A stretch of 64,000 nt of DNA from Notospermus geniculatus (taxonomy: Eukaryota > Nemertea > Pilidiophora > Heteronemertea > Lineidae): positions 168,183 through 232,182 of the forward strand of contig NMRB01000542.1 of assembly GCA_002633025.1 (NCBI GenBank). The letters run 5' to 3'. Positions 1-10,648 of the stretch are shown piece after piece. A program made the translations under genes and the position numbers. Numbering within the stretch: position 1 is the stretch's first letter; every line of letters begins with the position of its first letter. The notes under the pieces are model-generated. The model worked only from the letters and a program-made list of their open reading frames with translations, was not told the DNA's origin and searched no databases.

Positions 1-695
1 TTTTGTACCAAATGACGAGATTATTTAGGATGCATTTTCATGGGGTCCTCTGTCCTCTAGCCCTATTGTACTGTAGGCCTATAGCGGAGAGGCTGTAAAA
101 GGGAGGGGACCAGTGTTACACGGTAAAAATGGTGGACATTCTTTTCATCACTTGAGAAGTTTGACCCATTGTGATACCTTTACTAACCCTTCATTAGGTT
201 AGGCACTATACTTCAACTCATTCTTTCTTGTGTAGCAACAACTTCCATGCTTAATTGATAGGGCCTAACTAAGATAATTCAAATACTTGGATATTTCCAC
301 AGTCTTGTTGGCCACATTCTTCCTGACCGCTGTGTATACACTAGCGAGCACTGGGCCCGGTGTACCGGTATATCGATCGTGTGTTCATGGATGAACCAGG
401 TCATGGTAAACATTCAGTAGCATAGCGCCTATATTCAGGTCTCACCACACAGGGGAAAGTAGGACATCTAAAATAGGATGCTCGTGGCTTCCAACATGTC
501 CAATAATAACAACTTCCTGATGGCCAGATAGACAAGCCTGGTTTCTCTGTCCATCGATGGTGGCGCTGACTGATAGGCCTATTTACGGTACATTAGGCCT
601 GTGCCCCTCGCCCTCGGCCTCATGGCAGCGAACCGTTGTTGCCGTTAGGCTTGTTTTTGTTAAGATTTACAATCAATCAGAGACAAAAACCTTAC
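1..695. other. Non-coding stretch upstream of the PAN-like exon
   Basis: I see no convincing exon, repeat or RNA gene here. The sequence is mixed, with scattered AGGCCT motifs of the kind found throughout the window. Because the exon at 696-953 reads on the minus strand, this interval is probably intron or downstream sequence of that gene. It begins directly after the GT donor at 691-695 (minus strand). Confidence 0.4.
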
Positions 696-953
696 CAAAT
701 TTATCATAGTAATGGAACGCTGGTTGGGACTGGTGGAGGAGTTCTTTGCATGTTTTATGTTTGAGCCAGCAGTACGGTTTATACCTCCTCCTAAGCCATC
801 GTACAGCTGTGGTGTCAACGAAAAGAAAAGCTCGGCATTCCTTGAGCTCATCACACGCCGCCTTGCACACCGTGACGTTTGTGTTGGTGATTTGCTTGAT
901 ATCGTCCATAGCACAGTCGCCAAAACGGAGCTTGTAGTGCGGGAACTCTTTCG
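696..953 (-). CDS. PAN/apple-like domain exon, phase 1-1
   Basis: A single 258-bp exon on the minus strand. It is preceded by a pyrimidine-rich acceptor (TTTTTTTCCAG, then exon) and followed by a GTAAGG donor. Two bases, 85 codons and one base give phase-1 introns on both sides. The translation contains six cysteines in the order DCAMDD, VCKAACDELKECRAF, YCWLKHKTC and ends FHYYDKF. This spacing resembles PAN/apple modules, which are secreted or extracellular disulfide-bonded binding domains. Family knowledge: such modules are often encoded by symmetric phase-1 exons. Inference: this is one exon of a larger secreted or membrane protein whose other exons lie outside the window or were not recognised. 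Another small cysteine-rich extracellular module is possible. Confidence 0.55.
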
Positions 954-1026
954 CTGGAAAAAAATACCAACGTGCATCAATAATCTATTTCGTTCATCTC
1001 CGTATTCATTTCTAGAACTGTCGTAG

Positions 1027-2600
1027 CCATCCTCGAGATCATCCTGAGAATCTCAGGTAATTTACGGTCGTACCATCCCTCAGTGCCCTGAGGACGTCCA
1101 CCCCGTTTCGGTGGGGAAGACGGACATTCCCTCATGTGTGCTCGCAAATTGGTAATTCACAAATAAACCATGCAAAGCAGTGGGGAAATGCCACTTGATG
1201 TAATAGCCAAATATCGGACCTAGTGCTACAACGTCTGCACATAGATATGGCGTTACGAGATACCGGATACCAGGCTCATAGCATTGTATCTCATTCCATA
1301 ATTTACGGCACGCTGTCGAATGACAGCTGCCCCAAACACATGAGCTAGATCACACGTTCGTGTTGTTATCCCATTGGTACGTCCTCGTTATGTAGATAAT
1401 ATGTGAGAATCATGTTGACGCGAAGTTAATTCAGGAACACTCAGAAACTCAGCGAGATTGTGACAGCGAATCGAGAAATTTTCACCGCTGCCATTTTGGA
1501 ATATGACCAAGACGGGAGAGAAGCTTCACTGTGATTGGCTGGATTACGCGGAGTTCAGTACTCCGCTGCTTCCCCAACGAAATGGCATGGATGTCGTGCG
1601 AGAAGGGGAGCCGGTTGTAAAGACCCTGGGTGCGAGGATGCCTCGAGATGAGAAACCTCAAAAAGGCACGCAAACGGAAGGCAAAAAAATAATACCCAAG
1701 GAGTATCGTAACGACACGAACTAAGTGATGGGGTGGAAATAAACGGAGCGCAAGGTCTTACACATACGTACCTGAACTACTCATCCATTCCAGTGAACCA
1801 CTGATCAACATGCAAAACACAAAACATACTGTTATGGCTCGTTCAGCATACATGTTTACGAGAAATCCACGAAAAAAACAATACGAGATATCAGGCGGTC
1901 TCCGACAGGTCAAAGCCAAGCGCGAAATTGTGCCTGCTGGGTTTTTGGCCCGAGATATTCAAGATTGCACTTCTGCGAAGGAAAGACTGTAACTGTTGCT
2001 CAGTCGAGAGGTAATACACAAAATACCGAACCTCAGCACTGACACTATAATTGTACAACGTTAACATGGACTTAGAATACTGCAATTGAAAATAATCGGA
2101 GCTGGCGTCATGGAACCAAGACGAAAATGCTTTAGTTTAGATAAAGACGAGAGTGTGATTACACTGGTCAAGTTGGCGTGAACCTCACAGGAAATAAGTC
2201 ATTCAAAAATCTCAACATACTTTCCTTTTCTGGCCCTGAATGAGAGCGATAGAACTCGATGACATCACACGCATTCAACCCAATTGAACAGGATATGTCA
2301 CTCACCTCGTACTCATTAGCAAGAAATTGGGAGAAGCTATCTTGTGCCCAGGCCAGGCATGTGACTGTGGGGATCACTTCCGAATGCGGAAAAGGACCAC
2401 AAGTGTTTCCTGAACATGCTGAAGACTTCAGACAAGCTTCATTTTATGAGCAATCAAGCCGGTTCGATCGTTCGTCGGAAAGAAGATTTCAACCGAGAAC
2501 TTGCTAGTTTATCAAAAATCTCGTCAGTAATCGTCGTCGAGTCAGTAGCCCTAGAAGGGATTGTAACAGGAAAACGACTGACACGAGAACAGAACAAACA
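1027..2600. other. Unassigned intergenic or intronic sequence
   Basis: No exon, repeat family or RNA gene could be supported. Open frames here are short, overlap on both strands, and have no recognisable motif. Confidence 0.4.
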
Positions 2601-2602
2601 AG

Positions 2603-2639
2603 AAAGGGACATAATGGACAACGTCCATTATGTCCCTTT
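2603..2639. repeat. Perfect 17-bp palindrome with 3-nt loop
   Basis: Arms at 2603-2619 and 2623-2639 are exact reverse complements around AAC. The arms read AAAGGGACATAATGGAC and GTCCATTATGTCCCTTT. Weaker complementarity extends a few bases outward. It is too short to call a microRNA precursor. It may be a tiny foldback remnant. Confidence 0.85.
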
Positions 2640-3154
2640 TGTCAATGGTTTCCGATGTGTACTGCGGATGGAGGGGTAATAGTGTGTAGAAGCAGATGTA
2701 CATGTAGGTGCTAGATAACTGTTGAAGATATGAAACTATTCTCATAACTGAGCTGTTTTATATTCACCTTGACCTCTGACCTTCAAGGTCAAAATCAGAA
2801 AGATCATCCTAAATGTACATGTACAGGCAGCGTATTACTGCACTTAACCCCTATATAGGCCATGCTACGTCCTAGTGGCAAGACAAAATGGCATTTCATG
2901 AGTTGTTGTAATAACAATCTATACTATAATTAACGTACGGGAGGTAGGGGCCTAATGTTTGTGATCGTTCTCCTTCTAAGTTTGGCTTTCAAATGTCCCG
3001 TGACCGCTGCCCTGCTGTGTGTAATAATGTGCCATAAGTCGACGTGGGATTCTTTTTCGATGTTTCCCCCGTTTTCTGTAAAAAACGCCTTTTTGTTCCA
3101 TAATCGAAAGACAGGAGAGTTCCACATCCGTCCGACAGCGTAGCGCCTAGCGGC

Positions 3155-3485
3155 NNNNNNNNNNNNNNNNNNNNNNNNNNNNNNNNNNNNNNNNNNNNNN
3201 NNNNNNNNNNNNNNNNNNNNNNNNNNNNNNNNNNNNNNNNNNNNNNNNNNNNNNNNNNNNNNNNNNNNNNNNNNNNNNNNNNNNNNNNNNNNNNNNNNNN
3301 NNNNNNNNNNNNNNNNNNNNNNNNNNNNNNNNNNNNNNNNNNNNNNNNNNNNNNNNNNNNNNNNNNNNNNNNNNNNNNNNNNNNNNNNNNNNNNNNNNNN
3401 NNNNNNNNNNNNNNNNNNNNNNNNNNNNNNNNNNNNNNNNNNNNNNNNNNNNNNNNNNNNNNNNNNNNNNNNNNNNNNNNNNNNN
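3155..3485. other. Assembly gap (331 N)
   Basis: A continuous run of N. The bases beside it both carry a TAGCGCCTAG(C/T)GGC motif (3140-3154 and 3539-3553). The gap may therefore lie within, or have been caused by, a local repeat. Open frames that cross it are meaningless. Confidence 0.99.
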
Positions 3486-4493
3486 AATTAGGCCTATCAA
3501 ATATCGTCATGGCCAACATGCGGCATGGAACGTGGTGCGTAGCGCCTAGTGGCAATGAGGGTGCAAATGAAGGTGTTTTTTATGGTGGTAATTTTAATGA
3601 TACACGTCACTGCATCTGTAAAACAATTATGTATAATTAGTTCTTTAATTATTGGCAGATTAGCTTGAGCTAACAACATGTTCCTGGGCATGTTAAAGGC
3701 TTTTGTAATGTTTTGTATTTGTGTCTCCGAGCAACGTATGTTTTAGCAACCAGTTTTCTTGGTGAATCTAAATGCAGTGTGTGGGTATTCAGGTTCTGGA
3801 CACCAGCCTGTGAGGATACCAGATTTGGGACTCCAATCTGTGACTTGACCAGCCTGTATCGTGAAGTGTAACTGTGGAGAACTGTATTTTACTTGGAATA
3901 CAATTTAAAACAATATTTTGTGTCATCAATTTAGAGAGCTAGTTTCCCCACGATTTCACCCCATATTATGTTCACAAGGTGTTCGCCATACTTCGTAACG
4001 TAGACCTACTTAGCCTGCAAAACACGTGTCAAGTGTAACCCCAATAATCCCCCCCCCCCCAAAAAAACCACACTCCTCCATACTACCGCCCACGGGTACA
4101 ATATGCTAGTAGCTCAAAATAAATTGTGTAGGTCAGCAAAGGATTTCGCTCTCAAAATCACCTTTCGACATCTGATTTCGTTAATTTCACCAGCTTAAAA
4201 CCTTCCTTGATGTAGACTTGTCACATTCTGGGCACATGTTGCATTGAGCAGGTGGCCAATCTCTAGAAGGAGTTCATCGTAGGTTTGGACTTTCTCTCTT
4301 ATTGTATAGATGCAAACCACTTTTAGCTTGTCGCTGAAGATACATGTACTCTTAAAAGATGCTAACTTTTTAACCCTTCAAATTTGTTGATATCACGTCT
4401 CTTATAACTCTGTTGTTTTGATAGTGTTTGAAATATATTTATTTGTCTTCTGTTTTCAGTGGAAAGCTACCTGCTGATGCCTCTGCCATATAG

Positions 4494-4825
4494 GTGCTGG
4501 CAGAATTCCATCGCCTCACAATGACTGGGCGATCTCTTGATGCATCTTCAGACTTGGCATCTGATATGAGTGGAGTAGTGAATAACATTTCCATCACCAG
4601 AAAAGATATCCTGGTATCTCCAGTGGAAGAGCAGCCTTTATTATGCCTGACCTGCCAGTCAACGTTCATTTTGTTAGCAAAGACATGGAGAAACGAGATT
4701 CCCAGCGAAGACGATCTCTTGATGCATCTTCAGACTTGGCATCTGATATGAGTGGAGTAGTGAATAACATTTACATCACCAGGAAAGATATCCTGGTATC
4801 TGCAGTGGAAGAACTGCATTTTTAA
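4494..4825 (+). pseudogene. Duplicated segment upstream of HECT-like fragment
   Basis: A coding-looking segment ending in VNNIYITRKDILVS, followed immediately by a TTAA site and a large inserted element. It contains two copies of the same roughly 104-bp block (4531-4634 and 4713-4816), offset by 182 bp. Family knowledge: many invertebrate HECT proteins have a stretch like 'I.R.D....' just before the domain core, and the sequence resumes as PDLPLKVHFIGEDVEDQGGP beyond the element. Inference: this is the start of a HECT ubiquitin-ligase domain exon, partly duplicated internally and interrupted. Joining the two sides at TTAA leaves a one-base phase mismatch, so the locus is probably decayed. Confidence 0.45.
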
Positions 4826-6895
4826 AGCAGACCTGAAACGGATGCTAATTCGCATTAAACCTATTGGAATAAATCAAGTTGATATAAAAACATCAAACAC
4901 GTCACTAATTTCAATTTTTTCCGCGTTACTCCGAAGATATAACGTTGTTTTATCGCAGCTGGGCGACCGCCCGTTTTTCCCGCCGCTTTTCATACGTAAT
5001 TATATTTTCGGCCGCTAGGGCTAGCTTGTGACGTCACACGTACTTTTTCGGTGCTGGAGCGAAGATCAGCCAAAGCGCAGCCTACTCGTCGAGTGACATG
5101 AGTGACTCTGAGCATGCTGAGAATAATGATGATTTGAGCCGGTGTTTTGGAGAGTTGAGTGTTGAGGCCTTATAGATCTAGTTCATGAAGATCGATCTGA
5201 CAGTTCTGAAGAGACATGAGAGAGTGAATCTGCTTTGCTGAAGATGATGAACGCCACAGATCAGAGAGCCACAGACAGAGAGCTCCGAGTCTTGCAAACA
5301 CACACAGTCACACCATGCTAGCCTAGGCCTAGGCTACACATTGACATGAGACACACGACTGACTGACTGCATGGCATTGGCAGCATGCCAGCCCTGTCCA
5401 TTCATCATGTTCATGACGACTCGCATAATCGACTGTAAAGTGTAGGGCCTGCCTACTTTTGGCGAAGTTCCGTCTCCAAAATAATTGAATTGAATTGTCT
5501 CAGTCCCAAATTTAGGAAATTAGGCCTAGGCCCTAGTGTTGAGTGTTGAATTAGGGGCCTAGCCTAGGCTAAAAATCCAATTGAATTGTTTGGTAGGCCT
5601 ACGGTACAGTACAGTACACAAAACACACTGCTGTTTTCATAAAAAGTGAAATGTGCACTTCGGCTAGGCCCGTAGGCCTAGGCCTAGATCCAGAAACCGA
5701 AGTGTGATTTGAGAGAAATTAGGCCCGAAAAAAATGCTAATAGCCTAGCTAAACCGGGCACCATCATTTTCCTTGAAAGAGTCTAACGCGAACGTTAGCA
5801 CTGGTTAGGCCAAGCCTAGCCTAAGCCTATGCCTATAGCTACCTAGATAGAGACCCAGGCAGGCCTAGCCCAGACAGTCAGACTACAGAGTCATGCCTAG
5901 TCATAGTAGTAGAACCTAGACTCAAGAAGAGCAAGGGCCAAGGTAAGTCTAGCCTAGCATGCCTAGGGCTAGGCCTAAACAACTGTTTACAACAGGCGAA
6001 GGCCACTGATATTTTGCAATTTTAGGCCTATTGCCAGCAGTTGTACCGGTACATGTATTGTGGTCTAATTTGGTCTTTTTTTCAAGGTGTTGCTGTGATA
6101 ATGTGTGTTCTGCCCAAACGACGGTGTGAATCGTGCTGTTTTCATAGTACCGGTAATTGCCTTGACCAGTGGGTTTTGGAGAAGTCCATGTACGAATACA
6201 TCTATCTAGAAAGAAGGTCCAGTAGGAGGATCAAGATACTTTTAAATACAGTGTGTCCAAAGAAGACTACCGGTATACTTCATGAAATGTCCCAAAATTG
6301 CTGTACAATCTTTAATTTGTCAAAATTAGACACTATTTGTCAAAATTAGACACTCTTATGATTTTGGGCTTTGTTTCATCAAAGTCTGTTGAGTGGTTGC
6401 TGACATATTTGAGATTATCAAAATTTTGATAATTTGAGATTTTCCTGTTTGTAGGAAAACTTGATGTCATTAGATAAAGCTACAGGTAACCTCAGAATAT
6501 GGATTTACAAAATTCTGGAGAAATATTTCATATTTTTCAAAGAATCAAAATCTTGATATTTTGAAAAACATGCTTAACTTCTAACCAGTTTCGGCTAAAC
6601 GTTCCAAAACTTCATTATATTCTGTGTGTGGGTATCAAAATTTTTTGAAAAGTTGAAAATCTCAATTCATCGAATTTGACAATTGATATTTGATAATCTC
6701 AAATATCTCAGCAACCACTCAATTAATTTTTTGTTTTTATAACGATACTGGTAACTGATCTCTTGGTTGTATTTTGTAAGGAAACTTATGATTTTGGGCT
6801 TTGTTTCATCAACAAGGTGTAGGCCTACATTCATATGGAACAAACGACTGAGTGTTAAAATTGGCCCAGAAGTATTTGAAATATTCAAAGTATCA

Positions 6896-7012
6896 GGGGC
6901 CGTATGCATAAAACATCTAAGTGTAAAATTTCCCTTATAGGCCTAAAACTATTTTTCCAAACAAAAAGATAAGGGAAATTTTACACTTAAGATGTTTTAT
7001 GCATACGGCCCC
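6896..7012. mobile_element. 117-bp foldback, GGGGCCGTATGCAT ends
   Basis: Nearly the whole element is an inverted repeat. It begins GGGGCCGTATGCATAAAAC, ends with the exact complement, and has a short centre. It lies inside the 3.5-kb TTAA element. Related ends delimit a larger element at 23356-24252, and a variant at 58832-59422. Confidence 0.85.
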
Positions 7013-7077
7013 AGGTGTAGATAAAAACTATGTCCATGACTGTATACATCCTAGTAGTTGACTGATGAATCTCCTCT

Positions 7078-7530
7078 ATGAGTGAGTTAAATAAATGGTA
7101 TATCGTATATCTGACTTTATTTGGTTCCTCAGAGGATCGTGTTCTCTTTCCTTCTGTCACAAGTCGCCACTCGGACAGTGACACAATTGACCATGATTTT
7201 CATACCCATTCGTTATGCTCAACATACCATTATGTCACATCTAGGCCTACTTTCCTTTCCTTGGCGACTGTCCTCCACCTCTTGCTTTTGGATAGAATAG
7301 AATACTGCCCACTGTGCAGTGCTTCTTTACCATCTTCCAGACCACTGGCAATGGCATCCTCGCATTCTGCAAAGGTTTCAGTCAATGCCAAAAAAGAAGA
7401 GGTAGGCCCTTTTGGCTTTGTGATCGTGAAAGAAGATCAAGGAAGGGCAGACCTGGCTGCATTTATCAATGGGCATCATAACTGCGACAGAGGCCAGCAC
7501 ACTTTGTGTTGGAAATTGATCAGGGCCTGA
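7078..7530 (+). CDS. Unrecognised 150-codon open frame inside the TTAA element
   Basis: An uninterrupted frame with no signal peptide, repeats or recognised motif. The second half (from about residue 90) is more protein-like in composition and contains a short cysteine/histidine segment, GHHNCDRGQHTLC. It could be a captured exon or a chance frame. I would not treat it as a gene without homologues. Confidence 0.2.
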   Translation: MSELNKWYIVYLTLFGSSEDRVLFPSVTSRHSDSDTIDHDFHTHSLCSTYHYVTSRPTFLSLATVLHLLLLDRIEYCPLCSASLPSSRPLAMASSHSAKVSVNAKKEEVGPFGFVIVKEDQGRADLAAFINGHHNCDRGQHTLCWKLIRA

Positions 7531-8312
7531 ATGTTCCTTTCAATTCAATATAGTTTTAACCAATAGTGACACCTAGGCCTATGAGGTAGTGAGTAGGGTT
7601 CCTCTAGGCCCTAGGCCTAGTGTTCAACAGTGTTCTAAATGTCAGTCGGATATGGGGAAAATGCATCTCACTGCGAATCCTTCGCCCTCCACTCCAGACT
7701 CAATTTATTTTGCCCCCAGGCCATAAAAAGCTAGCTCCGCCCTTCCCTTCATAGTTTCGTCACTGATCGAACCAATAAATATTAAATTCGGGACGTCCGA
7801 GCGGCCGATGCGCGATAGGCCTCGCCTGCCGTCGGCATTTTTGCTCCCCTACCACGGCATCGTCGTAGGCCTATTCATAGACTTTTGCGCCTTTTATTAT
7901 TAAGAAAACTGAAGAAACTTATTCCTCTGATCCCCGAGTGGCTCTTGCACCCGGTCACTGCTCAATAAACCATGACTCAATAAAAAATCGAGGAAAAAAG
8001 TGAGGACGTTGATGCCCATCGCAGAGTGCGAAGTGCCAATCAGCTGGCGAACGTCAACAAACAAAGAACAACGCTGCTGGAAAAAGTACGTGTGACGTCA
8101 CTCGATTCGGGGATTCCCAGTTTTCACGACGTTACGCGATGAAAAAACGAACTTCCCCGAAGGAGCAATGAATGTCGTTTAACCCGATATCTTCTACATA
8201 CGTGTATGTCATATCAGAAAGGCCGTGTTAATTTGAACATGGTGCTGTTGTGACTCCGAAAAAGTATTTATTATTAATTAAGCGAGAAAAGCATTGGGGT
8301 TTCGGGTCCGCT

Positions 8313-8508
8313 TTAAACCTGACCTGCCACTCAAAGTTCACTTTATAGGCGAGGACGTTGAAGACCAGGGTGGCCCAGGAAGGGAATTCCTAGAATTGCT
8401 GCAGCAGGAACTTGTATCTAGATGTTGTACTGAAGATGAAGATGGTGTCTGCCGCCCTGGTGTCCATGAAGGGAGCGGGCCTGACATCAAAAAAAAAATT
8501 CCGATTTT
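8313..8508 (+). pseudogene. HECT E3 ligase domain fragment (N-lobe start)
   Basis: Translation from 8314 includes KPDLPLKVHFIGEDVEDQGG followed by PGREFLELLQQEL. Family knowledge: this is the hallmark opening of HECT ubiquitin-ligase domains, which in animals usually read V.F.GE...D.GGP.REF..L. The catalytic cysteine lies at the far C-terminal end of a HECT domain, about 300 residues later, and is not found nearby. The frame ends in a poly-A/lysine run near 8490. Together with 4494-4825 it suggests a HECT exon split by the TTAA element. A G2E3-like or transposon-associated HECT protein are both possible. Confidence 0.6.
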
Positions 8509-8688
8509 GGGGTTTGGTGGTTGGTATGTATGAATATCTAATATGACCACAAAATGTATTTTTTCAAGATAGTTCTCCTACATGTAGCTTAAAGGGAGGC
8601 TCATTTCTTTAATCTAATTTTATGGGCCCGTAATAATGATAGGACATAGGCATATCTTGAAAATCCCACTGAGAAAATAACACCAGCC

Positions 8689-9078
8689 GTGGACATCCAC
8701 ACTCTTTTGATGCTAGCGTTTAAAAGCCAAGGTTACGAAGTGACTGCAGATAGAACCCCTCGGTGCAGAAGACCAGTGCAGAGTTTGCGGCGACTGGCCG
8801 CATTTCCGTTGTACCGGCTGCATACACAGCTACTGCTACTGCTGCCTGCTGACAGGTGCAAATTATGTGTGCACTTTCAAGGATGGGCAAATCCACACTT
8901 GTCAATGCTCCTTAACTGTCAGATGCCTCTGCCGGGAGGAGAACCCCAAGAAAAAGATCAAGTCGAAGACAGCGAAGATGAAGACGACGGGTACGAATCT
9001 GGCGATAGTTTCGTGATGGCCCTGTACGATATGGACAGGGACATGTTCGACGAACTGGTCTTAGATGATTGCCAGTAA
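8689..9078 (+). pseudogene. Zinc-finger-like acidic protein, copy 1 (compensated frameshifts)
   Basis: First of three related copies. The frame opens with DIHTLLMLAFKSQGYEV and ends with an acidic tail (EDSEDEDDGYESGDSF, then DMFDELVLDD) and a stop at 9076-9078. Compared with the copy at 9840, it lacks 11 bases early and one base later, 12 in total. The start and end are therefore in the correct frame while the middle cysteine-rich part is read out of frame. The intact middle would contain a CRVCGDW..FRC..C zinc-ligand pattern. Function unknown; an element-encoded or regulatory zinc-binding protein is plausible. Confidence 0.55.
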
Positions 9079-9099
9079 CTCCATGGCTTTTAATTATGT

Positions 9100-9345
9100 G
9101 TGTGCTACTGCTGTCTGCTGACAGGTGCAAATTATGTGTGCACTTTCAAGGATGGACAAATCCACACTTGACAATGCTCCTGTAACTGCCAGATGCCTCT
9201 GCCAGAAGAACCCCAAGAACAAGATCAAGTCGAAGACAGCGAAGATGAAGACGACGGGTACAAATCTGGCGATAGTTTTGTGATGGCCCTGTACGATGTG
9301 GACAGGGACATGTTCGACGAACTGGTCTTAGATGATCACCAGTAA
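9100..9345 (+). pseudogene. Zinc-finger-like acidic protein, copy 2 (5'-truncated)
   Basis: Begins within the middle of the unit, at the sequence matching 8836 onward, and continues to the same acidic tail and stop as copy 1. The cysteine-rich half is missing. In this copy the tail codon that is a stop in copy 3 is still CAA (glutamine). It follows copy 1 directly, indicating local tandem duplication. Confidence 0.6.
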
Positions 9346-9547
9346 CTCCATGGCTTCGTGCTTTCAAACGGCCCTTCTCAGGGCCATAAAATCAAAAGAG
9401 ACCAGCTTATAGCCACGTGTATATTCGCTTGCTCAAAATGTACACATTTTGTGTATTAAGTATAGAAATTCCCCAACCTTAGCCCCATGACCCGATGTAC
9501 ACAGTTTGTGTACATGTAAAACCGAATAGATTTAACTTACATACGTC

Positions 9548-9770
9548 CCAAGGTGGTAAGGATCACTTCCCGGACAGGAAGAACTTTACACGTGGTTTCC
9601 GAAGAGATGTGAGTGAATTCCTCCTTGGTTGTGGAGAACAAGGTGGACAAAGGAAAGATCGGAGGGAGGCATAGGATCCACCCACAAATCCACATGACAG
9701 GCGGTGTGACAAAAATGTGGATCATGCTGAGAATGGGAAAGATCAGGAAACTGAAGCATCTCACATGTCT
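9548..9770 (+). repeat. First copy of a ~210-bp segment in a ~650-bp tandem duplication
   Basis: This segment (AGGAAGAACTTTACACGTGG and onward) recurs at 10202-10400 with about 90% identity by eye. One frame reads FTRGFRRDVSEFLLGCGEQG and ends near DQETEASHMS. The two segments bracket copy 3 of the zinc-finger-like unit, so a larger unit of about 650 bp appears to have been duplicated. Confidence 0.65.
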
Positions 9771-9806
9771 CACACTTCGTGATGCGCCGCCTGTCTTGGT
9801 ATTTAG

Positions 9807-10205
9807 ATGGCTGAGATCCCAGTTTCACTTGTGAAAACAGCCATGGACACCCACACTCTTTTGATGCTAGCATTTAGAAGCCAAGGTTACGAAGTGACAG
9901 TGTATGGACCGCAGATAGAACCCCTCGGTGCAGAAGACCAATGCAGAGTTTGCGGCGACTGGGCCCATTTCCGTTGTACCAGCTGCATACACAGCTATTG
10001 CTGCCGCTGCCTGGTGACAGGTGCAAATTATGTGTGCGCTTTCAAGGATGGACAAATCCACACTTGTCAATGCTCCTGTAACTGCCAGATTCCTCTGCCA
10101 GGAGAAGAACCCTAAGAACAAGATCAAGTCGAAGACAGCGAAGACGATGGCGACGGGTACGAATCTGGCGATAGTTTCGTGATGGCCCTGTACGATGTGG
10201 CAGGA
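9807..10205 (+). pseudogene. Zinc-finger-like acidic protein, copy 3 (best cysteine-rich domain)
   Basis: The only copy in which the cysteine-rich part is in frame. After MDTHTLLMLAFRSQGYEV it reads EDQCRVCGDWAHFRCTSC, HSYCCRCL, then TCQCSCNCQ. The twelve cysteines and histidines resemble a RING- or PHD-like metal-binding fold, but the spacing matches no family I can name. A single base change makes the codon after GEEP a stop (TAA; CAA in copies 1 and 2). Beyond it the acidic tail EDSEDDGDGYESGDSF remains readable. It appears to be a recently disabled duplicate. Confidence 0.55.
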
Positions 10206-10400
10206 AGAACTTTACACGTGGTTTCCGAAGTGATGTAAGTGAATTCCTCCTTGGTTGTGGAGAACGAGGTGGAAAAAGGAAGGATCGGAGGGAGGCATAG
10301 GATCCACCAACACATCCACATGACAGGCGGCGTGACGAAAATGTGGATCATGCTGAGAATGGGAAAGATCAGGAAACTGAAGCATCTCACATGTCTACTG
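10202..10400 (+). repeat. Second copy of the ~210-bp tandemly duplicated segment
   Basis: Matches 9548-9770. It joins copy 3 of the zinc-finger-like unit abruptly at GTACGATGTGG/CAGGAAGAAC near 10200, marking a recombination junction. It is followed by a short CATATGTACATATGTACA palindromic run. Confidence 0.65.
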
Positions 10401-10648
10401 TACATATGTACATATGTACAGGGATGTAACCAACAGGTTTATCCAGCCCTGAATTGGTCGTTCTTCACCAATTTGGGCTCAGGGCTAGTGGATTGTTGTA
10501 TGCTACGGCCACCAACCCAAACTTGGTTAGAAATATTATTTTAACATGGAAATTTGGGTGATAAGAGCCATCTGGTGAGAAAAACTGGAACTCATCGCAC
10601 AAGCACCAGCATGTGCCCAAGTGGTTGCTTTAGGGGTTTGATGTCTTT

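Larger units (their letters stand above)
4826..8312. mobile_element. 3.5-kb TTAA-flanked inverted-repeat element
   Basis: TTAA lies at both 4822-4825 and 8313-8316. The ends read AGCAGACCTGAAAC and, reverse-complemented, AGCGGACCCGAAAC. Inner arms match again around 5030 and 8090 (GTGACGTCACACGTACTTTT on both arms), so the arms extend roughly 240 bp. Family knowledge: TTAA target duplication is typical of piggyBac and Kolobok transposons. No transposase is recognisable inside. The interior is AGGCCT-rich with one unexplained 150-codon frame. The element sits exactly between the two parts of a HECT-like exon. Confidence 0.75.

Noticed and set aside
2603-2639. MicroRNA precursor
   Set aside because: The stem is only 17 bp with a 3-nt loop, too short for a typical animal precursor, and the surroundings do not extend the stem enough.
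2955-3154. THAP zinc finger
   Set aside because: A C-x3-C start is visible, but stops interrupt the frame and the rest falls in the assembly gap.
2989-3555. 188-residue minus-strand frame
   Set aside because: Most of it is N from the assembly gap.
5100-6050. AGGCCT-rich stretch as a regulatory array
   Set aside because: The motif is scattered at high frequency through the whole window and looks like genome background.
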